Assembly: GCF_009677585.1 (NCBI RefSeq)
Contig: NZ_WKYV01000003.1
Span: 124,001 to 188,000 of the forward strand
DNA length: 64,000 nt
Origin: Lactonifactor sp. BIOML-A5
GTDB taxonomy: Bacteria; Bacillota; Clostridia; Lachnospirales; Lachnospiraceae
Reading direction: 5' to 3'
Under the pieces are notes generated by a model. That model was not told the origin of the DNA and ran no database searches. It worked only from the letters and a program-made list of their open reading frames with translations. Both the position numbers and the translations under genes were made by a program. Positions 25,284 to 33,123 of the stretch are shown here, in pieces (positions within the stretch are counted from its first letter, which is position 1; each line of letters starts with the position of its first letter).

Positions 25284-25946
25284 TCAGTCTTTAGCAGCGG
25301 GAGCTTTATCCTCTTTCAGTATAAAGTCCGCCAGGCATTCTAACTGCATCGCCATAGTAACTGCTCCCGGATCCAGGAAGCCTACAGATTTATCCTCTCT
25401 GTAGCTGGCCCTGCCCTTCACTGCCTCCATATCTCTCGTGCTTTCTGCTCCTTCCCGGGCCGCCCGGGCCATTTGTCTCAGACATTCTCCGCTGCTCTTT
25501 CCTTCCTCCAGTCCCTTAGCATAAGCAGAGGCTGCAGGATATACCGCATCCAGCATGGTCTTATATCCTAATTCTGCATTCCCACGGGAACGGATCGCCT
25601 CTGCCCATCCCTGAAGGATTTCCCCCAGAAGTTCCTGATCTATACTTTCCCTATTCGCCAGAAGGCCCGCCGTCTTCAGATATGCACTGCCGTACAGAAC
25701 CCCTGAGGAACCTCCCATAGCGGACATCATAGTCATGGCTATATTCCGGAAAAGTTCCTGGTAGGTTGCGCCCTCCCACTCTTTTGACTTTTCTAACAAT
25801 TTTTCAAACCCAATGGTAAGATTCAGCCAGTGATCCCCGTCACCCGTTGCGGAATCCAATTCTGTAATATACTCCTTATTCTCTCGTATCACTCCGGCCG
25901 CCTTTGTAAGATACCGGAGGTAGTCCTCTTTGTATATCTGAAACAT
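25284..25946 (-). CDS. dhaL: Dihydroxyacetone kinase subunit L
   Basis: The product is 220 residues, the normal size. The ATP-Mg site shows the Asp cluster in DSATGDGDHW (about 27-36) and the later AMGGSSGVLYGSAY and DPGAVTMAMQL are family marks. DhaL phosphorylates the ketose held covalently by DhaK. No DhaM phosphotransferase subunit is nearby, so the donor could be ATP or a DhaM encoded elsewhere. GGAAGGAGGAGC precedes the ATG; dhaK lies 15 bases upstream. In sugar operons such pairs can act on tetruloses such as erythrulose rather than dihydroxyacetone, so the exact substrate is open. Confidence 0.9.
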   Translation of the reverse strand: MFQIYKEDYLRYLTKAAGVIRENKEYITELDSATGDGDHWLNLTIGFEKLLEKSKEWEGATYQELFRNIAMTMMSAMGGSSGVLYGSAYLKTAGLLANRESIDQELLGEILQGWAEAIRSRGNAELGYKTMLDAVYPAASAYAKGLEEGKSSGECLRQMARAAREGAESTRDMEAVKGRASYREDKSVGFLDPGAVTMAMQLECLADFILKEDKAPAAKD

Positions 25947-25961
25947 GTGCTCCTCCTTCCT

Positions 25962-26954
25962 TTACTGCAGTGTCAGCGCCGGTGAAGCGCACGGGGCCTG
26001 CAGCAGCCTCTTCAGCTCATCGTCCAGCCTCAGCATAGAGACGGAACAGCCCGCCATCTCCAGGGATGTCATATAATTTCCCACAAAAACCCGGCAGGTA
26101 CTTATCGCCTTCTGCTCCAGCAGTTTTTTAATACTGGCAGCCAGTACATAGAGTTCCATCAAAGGCGTCCCGCCCAATCCATTAATCATAAGTGCTGTTT
26201 CACGGGAACGGTAATCCAAGTCCTCCATGATTTTCTCCAGAAGAACCTCTGCCAGTTCATCTGCTGTTTTTACTCCTGACTTCTGTATTCCGGGTTCTCC
26301 GTGAATCCCCATTCCTATCTCAATCTCGTCCTCTCCCAGTGCAAACCCGGGTTTGTCCAGTCCCGGCAGGATACACGCACTCATAGACATTCCCATACTT
26401 CTTACATTGTCCGCAGCCTTCTGGGCAGACAGCTTTACCTGCTCCAGGTTAGCTCCTTCTGCCGCCCGTGCCCCGGCAATTTTATGTACAAATACCGTAC
26501 CTGCGATTCCCCTTCTGCCTGTAGAATATGTGCTGTCCGGTACGGCAACATCATCCTTTACCACTACACTTTCTACAGAAATTCCCTGGGCTTCTGCCAA
26601 TTCTTTTGCTATGGAAAAATTCATCAGATCCCCAGAATAATTTTTCAGGACTACCAGCACACCAGCCCCCGTATCAATATCCTCCATTGCTTTCAGCATC
26701 TGATCCGGAGAGGGAGAGGCAAACAGATTCCCTGCCACCGCAGCGTCCAGCATCCCCTTCCCTATGTATCCTGCATGGGCCGGCTCATGCCCGCTTCCCC
26801 CCACAGACATAACCCCTACTTTTCCCTTTTTCTTTTCCTTCAGGGACACCACCCGGTACTCCCTGAACCACTGTATCTCCTGGTTGGCAAATACAAACCC
26901 TTCCAGCATCTCATCTACAATGTTCTGTGGTTCATTCATGATTTTCTTTACCAT
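25962..26954 (-). CDS. dhaK: Dihydroxyacetone kinase subunit K
   Basis: The product is 330 residues. The ketose-binding His218 lies in GMGIHGEPG, and GGSGHEPAHAGYIGKGMLDAAVAG and YSGDLMNF are classic DhaK motifs. It heads the long minus-strand operon; AAGGAGGAG precedes the ATG. A perfect LacI-type operator lies 23 bases before the start codon, so a repressor bound there would block the transcript. A C-terminal LQAPCASPAL tail is normal. Confident for family; the substrate may be dihydroxyacetone or a related short ketose. Confidence 0.92.
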   Translation of the reverse strand: MVKKIMNEPQNIVDEMLEGFVFANQEIQWFREYRVVSLKEKKKGKVGVMSVGGSGHEPAHAGYIGKGMLDAAVAGNLFASPSPDQMLKAMEDIDTGAGVLVVLKNYSGDLMNFSIAKELAEAQGISVESVVVKDDVAVPDSTYSTGRRGIAGTVFVHKIAGARAAEGANLEQVKLSAQKAADNVRSMGMSMSACILPGLDKPGFALGEDEIEIGMGIHGEPGIQKSGVKTADELAEVLLEKIMEDLDYRSRETALMINGLGGTPLMELYVLAASIKKLLEQKAISTCRVFVGNYMTSLEMAGCSVSMLRLDDELKRLLQAPCASPALTLQ

Positions 26955-26976
26955 TTGCTTCTTTCTCCTCCTTTTG

Positions 26977-26990
26977 TGGAAGCGCTTCCA
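26977..26990. promoter_or_regulatory. LacI-family operator before dhaK
   Basis: Perfect 14-bp palindrome TGGAAGCGCTTCCA, between the LacI-family gene and dhaK. It also fits the catabolite-response element consensus, so CcpA could bind as well. Confidence 0.75.
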
Positions 26991-27000
26991 TGTTTTCCCT

Positions 27001-27034
27001 TTTTATAATCCAGATAATTATCTGGATTATAAAA
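27001..27034. repeat. 34-bp perfect AT-rich palindrome
   Basis: Two 17-base arms (TTTTATAATCCAGATAA and its exact complement) meet without a spacer. It lies between the stop of the LacI-family gene and the dhaK operator. It contains TATAAT on both strands. It is too AT-rich for a typical terminator stem, though a T-run flanks each arm; a second operator is also possible. Confidence 0.6.
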
Positions 27035-27051
27035 TTACTTTTGTCCGTCCA

Positions 27052-28059
27052 TCAGGGTATGTCAATCTTAATCGTGGACGGCATATAATATTTTCTGGCA
27101 GGCAGCTCCGGATCTTTGACCCGCTCCATCAGCATGGTGGCCGCCAGGTTACCCATCTTCATGGGATCCCGTTCAATATAGCTGTACTTCAGCTCTTCAA
27201 AGGTATCAAGCTTGTCAAAGGAAATGCAGTTGATATCCTTCCCCAGCTCCAGCTTTGAGTCGTAAACCGCTTTGATAAAACCTATGGTAGTCAGATTGTT
27301 TGTGGTAAAAAATGTTTTTGGGTAATCCCCTGACTGAAGAATCTTTTTCGCTATCTCGTATGCGGTCTGCGTGGTGAAATCTCCCTGATATACCTTTTTC
27401 TGTTCCACGGGAATACTGTTCTCCTCCAATGCCCTCAAATAGCCTTGGTATCGATCCCGGGCTGTCTTTGTGTTAAGATCCCCGGTTATGATTCCAATAT
27501 CTCTGCAGCCCTCCTGGATCATAGCTTTTGTTGCATTATAAGCTCCCGCAACGTTGTCAAAATATACCAGATCCCATTCATAAAAATCCAGACCGGAATC
27601 CATAAAGACTACCGGGATATGTAACGAATGGATCAGCTCCTTGTACTCCTTGATTTCCTTCAGATCCATGTCATTGATAGAGGGAGTGATAATCAGCCCC
27701 TTCAGCTTCTGCTGTTTTAGTAAATGAAGCTTTCTCTCTTCTTTTTTAAAATTCTTATTGGAATTGCACAGGATCAAGAGCAGCTCACTTTCCTCCAACA
27801 CTCCTGTAATTCCCTCCACAGCAGCAGCAAAATATGGATTGTGTGCCTCAGGAACAATTACTCCCACCATGTTGCTGTCCTGCCTGGCAAAATTCCTGGC
27901 AGTTGCGGAGGGCACGTAATCACAATTTTCTATTACTCTCTCTATCTTTTTCCTTGTTTTTTCACTGACATACCCGGTATGGTTCAATACTCTAGACACC
28001 GTTGCCTTGCCCACACCGGCTTTTTCAGCTATGTCTTCAATTGTCATTTTACTCTGCAC
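27052..28059 (-). CDS. LacI-family transcriptional repressor
   Basis: The product is 335 residues from the GTG at 28059, which has AAGGAG seven bases upstream; an ATG four codons later is an alternative. The helix-turn-helix TIEDIAEKAGVGKATVSRVLN is at the N-terminus, followed by the hinge and a periplasmic-binding-protein-like sensor domain (GVIVPEAHNPYFAAAVEGI, MDSGLDFYEWDLVYFDN). Three matching operators lie around it: before dhaK, in its own leader and before the divergent SDR gene. It is therefore the likely specific regulator of the 13-kb operon, induced by the transported sugar or a product (inference). Confidence 0.9.
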   Translation of the reverse strand: MQSKMTIEDIAEKAGVGKATVSRVLNHTGYVSEKTRKKIERVIENCDYVPSATARNFARQDSNMVGVIVPEAHNPYFAAAVEGITGVLEESELLLILCNSNKNFKKEERKLHLLKQQKLKGLIITPSINDMDLKEIKEYKELIHSLHIPVVFMDSGLDFYEWDLVYFDNVAGAYNATKAMIQEGCRDIGIITGDLNTKTARDRYQGYLRALEENSIPVEQKKVYQGDFTTQTAYEIAKKILQSGDYPKTFFTTNNLTTIGFIKAVYDSKLELGKDINCISFDKLDTFEELKYSYIERDPMKMGNLAATMLMERVKDPELPARKYYMPSTIKIDIP

Positions 28060-28074
28060 GTATCTACTCCTTTG

Positions 28075-28088
28075 TGGAATCGCTTCCA
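28075..28088. promoter_or_regulatory. LacI-family operator in the repressor gene's leader
   Basis: TGGAATCGCTTCCA lies about 10-25 bases downstream of the predicted transcription start of the repressor gene, suggesting autorepression. Confidence 0.7.
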
Positions 28089-28104
28089 TTTGCTATATAT
28101 GTAC

Positions 28105-28131
28105 ATTATCACAGCATTTCACATTTTTCAA
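28105..28131 (-). promoter_or_regulatory. Promoter of the LacI-family gene
   Basis: Minus-strand TTGAAA (28131-28126) and GATAAT (28110-28105), with an extended -10 TG-T just before. The spacer is short (15 bp), which the extended -10 could offset. Confidence 0.4.
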
Positions 28132-28258
28132 TAGTATTTTTGTACAATCTCCCATATATTTTTTTGTCTAAATCGCATATTTCAAAAATATTCGCAGTTG
28201 TTTTATTGTTTTTTCAACTATTATATGATAATTTAAACATGTACCTTAGCCTTTTATA

Positions 28259-28272
28259 TGGAAACGCTTCCA
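28259..28272. promoter_or_regulatory. LacI-family operator upstream of the SDR gene
   Basis: TGGAAACGCTTCCA, 57 bases before the SDR start, in an AT-rich region holding several -10-like sequences. It places the plus-strand SDR gene under the same repressor. Confidence 0.7.
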
Positions 28273-28328
28273 TTTATCTAAATAACTATTCACATTATGT
28301 TCTGAAGAACAGAAAGGAGCATCACTCT

Positions 28329-29135
28329 ATGGACCTACACTTAAAAAATAAAATTGTTGTTATAACAGGAGGAACTGCCGGTATCGGAAAGGCTGCTGCC
28401 TTCCAGTTTGCTGAAGAAGGAGCTTCTGTTGCCGTTTGCTCCCGCTCCCCTGAAAAAATCAGAAATTTTCTGGAGGAGGCCCGAAAAAAGCACTTGTCTG
28501 TATCTGCTTCTGCCGCAGATATCACAGACCCCAGGCAGCTGAAAAGCTTTATTGATGAGGCAGGCAGTACCTATGGGAGAATCGACGTATTATTTAACAA
28601 CGCGGCCCAGAGTCATATGTGCTATCTGACACAGCTTGAGGACAACGCGTGGGATTCCGTTGTGGCTTCCAACCTGTCTTCCGTGTGGAAAGCAGTTAAA
28701 TATGCTCTTCCCTACATGAAAGAGCACGGCGGAAGTATTATATCCACCAGCTCACTGGCTTCCAGAGTCCCTACCACTTCGATCGGTGCCTACGGAGTAA
28801 CAAAGAGCGGCATCAATGCTATGACCAGAATGCTGGCCTCTGAACTTGCCCCGTACAACATCCGGGTAAATGCAGTTGCTCCCGGAGTCATTGCCTCCGA
28901 TATGGTAAAAAACAGTATTTTAAAAAGTAAAGGACTGCATTATCTCTGTCATACCTCTGTCTTGCAGAGACTGGGGGAACCTGAGGAAGTTGCCAAACCG
29001 GTAGTATTTCTGGCGTCCGACGCCGCCTCTTTTATTACTGGTGAAATCCTGGATATCTCCGGAGGCAAATTCATTGTCCAGGATCCCTGGGCGCCGTGGG
29101 AGGATTTTGGGGTGGAAAAGCCATATAATGTTTAG
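28329..29135 (+). CDS. Short-chain dehydrogenase/reductase
   Basis: The product is 268 residues from the ATG at 28329, with AAAGGAG nine bases upstream; the frame is open further 5' but that region holds the operator. The cofactor motif TGGTAGIG (13-20), NNAA (90-93), catalytic Ser141/142, Tyr155 and Lys159 are present. Arg39 after the second strand (CSRS) suggests NADP preference. The C-terminal tail (FIVQDPWAPWEDFG) is unusual and Trp-rich. The shared operator links it to the 13-kb sugar operon on the other side of the repressor gene; it would be a second sugar or polyol dehydrogenase of that pathway (inference). Confidence 0.88.
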   Translation: MDLHLKNKIVVITGGTAGIGKAAAFQFAEEGASVAVCSRSPEKIRNFLEEARKKHLSVSASAADITDPRQLKSFIDEAGSTYGRIDVLFNNAAQSHMCYLTQLEDNAWDSVVASNLSSVWKAVKYALPYMKEHGGSIISTSSLASRVPTTSIGAYGVTKSGINAMTRMLASELAPYNIRVNAVAPGVIASDMVKNSILKSKGLHYLCHTSVLQRLGEPEEVAKPVVFLASDAASFITGEILDISGGKFIVQDPWAPWEDFGVEKPYNV

Positions 29136-29216
29136 ATTAATTGCGTGGGGACAGATATAGAAGGGGGCGGCGGATACAGGTCCGGGCAGGTTAACTCAAT
29201 GCTTCTGATAACCAGG

Positions 29217-29526
29217 AGAGAGAGTCCGCGTTGGGGCGCTGCCTGTACCTCCGGGAGGGATGCCTGTTTCCCGGGGACGATTCCGCAGAAGTGTTAGAGA
29301 GTCTTAGACAAAACCGGGATTTCCGCAGGAGATTTTTTCGGCAGTCCAGGCCGAAAAAAAGAGAGAATGCCCAGAGAATGCACATAAAGCATTCTCTGGG
29401 CATGCGAACGGTGCTCCGGAGGGGATTCCGGTTTTGCCTTAGACTCTCTTCACGACGGAGGTGTCCCCGGGAAACAGGCATCCCTCCCGGAGGCACAGGC
29501 AGTGCCCCAGCGCGGGCTCTCTCTTC
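29217..29526. repeat. 310-bp imperfect palindrome between convergent genes
   Basis: The left arm (29217-29330) and right arm (29410-29526) are inverted copies. They share GAGGGATGCCTGTTTCCC and CAAAACCGG blocks and differ by scattered substitutions and a small indel. The centre holds a perfect 15-bp hairpin with a 7-base loop (29367-29403, stem ATGCCCAGAGAATGC). Three differences in the outer arm would still form G-U pairs in a plus-strand RNA. The 406 bases between the SDR stop and the isomerase-like stop (29136-29541) hold nothing else I can support as a gene. It may be a mobile palindromic element (MITE-like), a structured RNA or a large terminator. Confidence 0.8.
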
Positions 29527-29541
29527 GTCCCCCCTGTCACT

Positions 29542-30876
29542 CTACCCCAAATCCACTTCTATCCCAAAGACCTCCCCCACTGCCTTCATCTGATTGCTTC
29601 TCTTCCCGGTCAGCACAATCACATGGTGAGAGCAGATCCGTTCCATCATATCATATCCGTCAGCCACCTTGATAAGGCCCCCGTTCCGGCAGTCCGATCC
29701 CGGATACTGGACGTATTCCTCTAAAACAGCCTTCTCCACAAAGATTTTCTCAAAGTCTCCGTGCAGCTTGCACAATGTAAGGTCCCCGGTCTCAACCTCT
29801 GCGTCCACTGCCACGCCATTTTCCCCTACCAAATCCCAGGAATGCCAGCCAAGTACCGGCGGGCGCAGGGTCCACTTTCTGGACATGCACTGTGGTACGC
29901 AGCCCAGATAACCGCAGTGTACCAGCAGTGCGTGATCGTCCGGATCCGGGACATCGGGGAATTCCTGAATTTTTTCGTGGGACAGCGCAGGCATTCCGGA
30001 AAGGAAGGGATAGATATTGGTGGTAAAGATCGCGCTGTCTATGGTCTTTCCCATCAGATACTGTGTCATCAGGGAAGAGGTATCTCCCTCACACACCCAC
30101 ATAATACCCCGGTCCTGATACAGAAGGTTCCATGCAAGGCAAGGAGTAGTATCGCTGAAATATGCTTCGTTGAGGCAGTTTGCACCGCAGCCCACAACGT
30201 CCCCCTCTGCATCGGTCTCCTCTCTCAGAGCCAGAAACATCTTAATCGCCCCCAGCACCGGCCGCTCATAGGGGATCTCTTCAGGAAAATCCCACCGCTT
30301 CAGTTCCCGGCGCGCATCCTCATCAGATATGGATTTTGCCTTCTCTCCCAGGGCCTTGTAGGACTTTCTTACTATGGTAATCCCGAATTTCTCCTGCATG
30401 CTGCGGGTACATTCCTCATTCCACCAGTAAAAGATCTTAAACTGCTCCGGAATCAGCCCGTCCCCCGGCGTATCCTGGAAGATCAGAAATTTCTGGTGTT
30501 TCATTTCCCGTTTCAGAGCCAGCGCCCGGAACACTGTTTTTGCCAGTTCTACACTGTGGGGGTTGAATACCTGCAGCCCCTTTGATTTCATGTAGGAAGC
30601 TGCTTCCCAGTCAAACATCAAAGATACGCCAACCGTGGTGGTCAAAACAATCACCGGAAGATGGATCGTATCCAGAAGGGTGTCTATCTCCTTATACACC
30701 TCCACCCATAAGACCGGAAATAAAACAGCATCCGCCTCAGGAACCGGGTCCCCCACACTGACCGGGTCCAAAAATTCCACTTCCTCCCGGTAAATCTCCT
30801 TCAGGGCATCTAATATCCGGTGAAACTCCTTGTCCTCCGCGCTGGCAAACTGCAGCGGTACAACTCTTGTCTTCAT
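29542..30876 (-). CDS. Sugar isomerase-like protein (L-fucose/L-arabinose isomerase superfamily)
   Basis: The product is 444 residues with GGGAGG nine bases upstream. Layout and motifs are reminiscent of the fucose/arabinose isomerase fold: an N-terminal Rossmann-like part (PEADAVLFPVLWVEVYKE, HLPVIVLTTTVG), then VVGCGANCLNEAYFSDTTPCLAWNLLYQDRGIMWVCEGDT, in which the Asn, Glu and Asp/Glu residues fall where metal ligands would be, and a C-terminal barrel with ERICSHHVIVLTGKR. It is divergent and I would not name a substrate. It is the last gene of the second sugar-import cluster, so a role in converting the imported sugar is reasonable (inference). Confidence 0.6.
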   Translation of the reverse strand: MKTRVVPLQFASAEDKEFHRILDALKEIYREEVEFLDPVSVGDPVPEADAVLFPVLWVEVYKEIDTLLDTIHLPVIVLTTTVGVSLMFDWEAASYMKSKGLQVFNPHSVELAKTVFRALALKREMKHQKFLIFQDTPGDGLIPEQFKIFYWWNEECTRSMQEKFGITIVRKSYKALGEKAKSISDEDARRELKRWDFPEEIPYERPVLGAIKMFLALREETDAEGDVVGCGANCLNEAYFSDTTPCLAWNLLYQDRGIMWVCEGDTSSLMTQYLMGKTIDSAIFTTNIYPFLSGMPALSHEKIQEFPDVPDPDDHALLVHCGYLGCVPQCMSRKWTLRPPVLGWHSWDLVGENGVAVDAEVETGDLTLCKLHGDFEKIFVEKAVLEEYVQYPGSDCRNGGLIKVADGYDMMERICSHHVIVLTGKRSNQMKAVGEVFGIEVDLG

Positions 30877-30911
30877 ATCAATAAACCTCCCATCCTTCAG
30901 AAACTTTTATT

Positions 30912-31319
30912 TTACAGCACTTTGCAATACTCCACCTTTTCACCTCCGGCCCCGTACACCAGAAAATACTGGAATCCGTTTTCCCAGAATTCCGGCACTT
31001 CCACTATGCCTTCAATGATATCCATCCCTGCCTCTTTGGCATGGGCAAACTCTTTTTCCAGATCCTCTGCCTCATAGGCAATATGATCGATCCTTCCGCC
31101 ATATTTCTCAACATCGGCGGCCTCTTCACTCCCCGCCGGGCGCTGTATCAGCTCGCACATTACTTTTGTATCCCTGGAATATACAAAGATAACCCGGCTT
31201 CCCTGGGCGGTGAATTCTCCTTTCTTTTCAAAATCTGACTTCTCAATGTACCATTTTGCTGCAGCTTCCGCGTCCGGAACAAGAATGCCGATATGCTGCA
31301 GTCCTTTACTCTTCACCAT
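30912..31319 (-). CDS. VOC-superfamily (glyoxalase-like) protein
   Basis: The product is 135 residues made of the paired beta-alpha-beta-beta-beta modules of the family: GLQHIGILVPDAEAAAKWY, then GRIDHIAYEAEDLEKEFAHAKEAG. Metal-ligand positions are visible (His7, Glu55 in MCELIQ, His79, Glu131 near the end in KVEYCKV), so a metal-dependent isomerase or epimerase activity is possible. It sits between the sugar importer and the isomerase-like gene. Function unassigned beyond the superfamily. Confidence 0.8.
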   Translation of the reverse strand: MVKSKGLQHIGILVPDAEAAAKWYIEKSDFEKKGEFTAQGSRVIFVYSRDTKVMCELIQRPAGSEEAADVEKYGGRIDHIAYEAEDLEKEFAHAKEAGMDIIEGIVEVPEFWENGFQYFLVYGAGGEKVEYCKVL

Positions 31320-31336
31320 ACTTTCACCTAACCTTT

Positions 31337-32164
31337 CTAGCCTTTCACTGCTCCTGCCGCCATACCGCTCTCTACCTTCTCCTGGAATATCAGATAGATA
31401 ATCAGGATCGGTACAATGGAAAGCACAATGGAGGCAAACATTGGTCCGTAACTGGTAAATCTTTCTCCCTGCAGGCCCAAAAGCCTTACTGATATGGTTT
31501 TCATAGCCTGATTTGTCAAAAGAGTATTGGCAAATATGAGCTCATTATATACCGCAAGGAACGAAATAATCGCTCCCGTAAAAATCCCCGGGCTGGCTAT
31601 GGGAAAGATGATCCGAAATACAATCCCTGTGGTACTGCACCCGTCCACAATGGCCGCCTCATCCAGCTCTTTGCTGATCCCCTCTATGTATCCGGTAATG
31701 AGGTAAAAGCTCATGGGGAAGTTAATGGCCGCATAAAGCAGAATCATAGGCCAGTATTTGTCCCGGAACCCAAAGTTTGTAAACATGGTAACAATGGGAA
31801 TCAGCATGGCATACGGAGGAATCATAAGTCCCAGCAGGTAGTACAGACGCAGGGCGCCGGAAAAGCGAATCAGCTTTCTTGCCGCCACATAGGCTGCCAT
31901 GGTTACAAAAACCACCACCACCATGCACGCCCCGAACGAGAAAATAAAGGAATTCAGAACTGCCCGCAGGATCCCCACATCAAAAATAGCGGATGTATAG
32001 TTGCTCCACTCAATCTTCGAGGGCAGAGCAAACATGGTATTCCATATCTCTGTATTTGTTTTAAAAGATGATACCACAGTAAAATAGATAGGATAAATAA
32101 AGATAAGAAAAAATACTATGGCAATTAAACGGTAAATAATATCTCCTGCTTTTAATCTTTTCAT
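31337..32164 (-). CDS. Carbohydrate ABC transporter permease (MalG-like)
   Basis: The product is 275 residues with six predicted membrane helices. The EAA loop GISKELDEAAIVDGCSTTGIV and the C-terminal EKVESGMAAGAVKG are typical of MalG-type (CUT1) permeases. It follows the MalF-like gene by 8 bases. No ATPase gene is in the cluster, so a shared MsmX-type ATPase is probably used, as is common for CUT1 importers in Firmicutes. Confidence 0.9.
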   Translation of the reverse strand: MKRLKAGDIIYRLIAIVFFLIFIYPIYFTVVSSFKTNTEIWNTMFALPSKIEWSNYTSAIFDVGILRAVLNSFIFSFGACMVVVVFVTMAAYVAARKLIRFSGALRLYYLLGLMIPPYAMLIPIVTMFTNFGFRDKYWPMILLYAAINFPMSFYLITGYIEGISKELDEAAIVDGCSTTGIVFRIIFPIASPGIFTGAIISFLAVYNELIFANTLLTNQAMKTISVRLLGLQGERFTSYGPMFASIVLSIVPILIIYLIFQEKVESGMAAGAVKG

Positions 32165-32172
32165 GCTGTCAC

Positions 32173-33063
32173 CTACTCTTTCTGTCCTCTTGCGAACAAT
32201 CCTGTGAGCAGTACGCTTGCCAGGAAAGAGGCAATAATCAGGAATGAGCCCATGGCATTAGAGTAGCCATAATTGTTATAAGTAAAAGCATTCTTATAAA
32301 GCAATGTACCGAACACCTCCGATGCACTTCCGGGTCCTCCCCCTGTTGTAACATATACCATCTCGAACGTAGTGATTGAACCCACCACACAGTTCAGCAA
32401 AAAGATCTGAAAACTGCTCTTTAACATGGGTATCGTTATATAGCGAAGCTTCTGCCAGCCTTTGGCTCCGTCCACCCTTGCCGCTTCATAAACATCCTCC
32501 GGAATCGCCGTAAGACCCGCGGAGAATATCAGCATATTGAATCCCGCATAGGTCCAGGCATTAATCACCGTAATGGCATAGATAGCATATGTTTGACTGC
32601 CCAGGAAGTTTACATTCACGCTGTCAAAGCCAAGTCCGTGTATCAGGGTAGCTAAGGGGCCGCCTTCCGGATACAGCAGGAAGTACCACATAAGGGCGAT
32701 GGCCGTCCGGCTGATAACCTGGGGCATGAAATAGCTGGTCTTCAGCAATCTTTTTCCTCTTAATTTAGACTGCACAACAGTTGCCAGAAATACTGCCACC
32801 GGCAGGATCAGGATACATCCTGATAAGATAAAAATTCCAACATTGGTTAATGCGGTAAAAAACTTTCTGTCTGCGAATAGCGCAAGATAATTTTGGATGC
32901 CCACAAACTGTAGAGGAGAATTGGGGATTCCGTTCCACTTAAAGAGCGAAAGCCGGAATACTGAGATCATGGGATAAATAAAAATGAAAGAATACAGCAG
33001 AAATGCCGGCAGACTTAACAGTATGGCCTCTATTTTCTTTCTCCTGCTCATTACGCCAAACAT
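32173..33063 (-). CDS. Carbohydrate ABC transporter permease (MalF/UgpA-like)
   Basis: The product is 296 residues from the ATG at 33063, with AGGAGG eight bases upstream; an earlier in-frame GTG lies inside that ribosome site and is rejected. Six helices, and the EAA loop IPEDVYEAARVDGAKGWQKL (about 193-212) for ATPase contact. VYVTTGGGPGSASEV near the C-terminus is a CUT1 family mark. Forms the channel with the MalG-like protein. Confidence 0.9.
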   Translation of the reverse strand: MFGVMSRRKKIEAILLSLPAFLLYSFIFIYPMISVFRLSLFKWNGIPNSPLQFVGIQNYLALFADRKFFTALTNVGIFILSGCILILPVAVFLATVVQSKLRGKRLLKTSYFMPQVISRTAIALMWYFLLYPEGGPLATLIHGLGFDSVNVNFLGSQTYAIYAITVINAWTYAGFNMLIFSAGLTAIPEDVYEAARVDGAKGWQKLRYITIPMLKSSFQIFLLNCVVGSITTFEMVYVTTGGGPGSASEVFGTLLYKNAFTYNNYGYSNAMGSFLIIASFLASVLLTGLFARGQKE

Positions 33064-33083
33064 AGGAAACACCTCCTTTTAAT

Positions 33084-33108
33084 ATGGCGGGAGAAATTCT
33101 CCCGCCAT
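33084..33108 (-). other. Intercistronic hairpin after the binding protein gene
   Basis: Perfect 12-bp stem (ATGGCGGGAGAA with its complement) around a single central base, between the binding protein and MalF-like genes. There is no T-run. Likely mRNA stabiliser or partial terminator that gives excess binding protein. Confidence 0.6.
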
Positions 33109-33123
33109 GCTGTACAAGATCTG

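Noticed and set aside
15269..26954. Complete sulfoquinovose (sulfo-ED) pathway
   Set aside because: No sulfoquinovosidase, sugar acid dehydratase or sulfonate exporter is present, and DhaK/DhaL is not part of that route; only the general logic is similar.
28002..28328. Upstream extension of the SDR at 28329
   Set aside because: It overlaps the LacI-family gene start, its promoter and two operators; the true start has AAAGGAG and the SDR motif right after it.
29217..29526. Insertion sequence or CRISPR array at the large palindrome
   Set aside because: No transposase frame and no regular repeat-spacer pattern; it is a single inverted pair.
29231..29593. Protein-coding frames inside the large palindrome on both strands
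   Set aside because: Frames on the two strands mirror each other because of the inverted repeat; composition is low-complexity Arg/Ser/Pro and no ribosome site is present.
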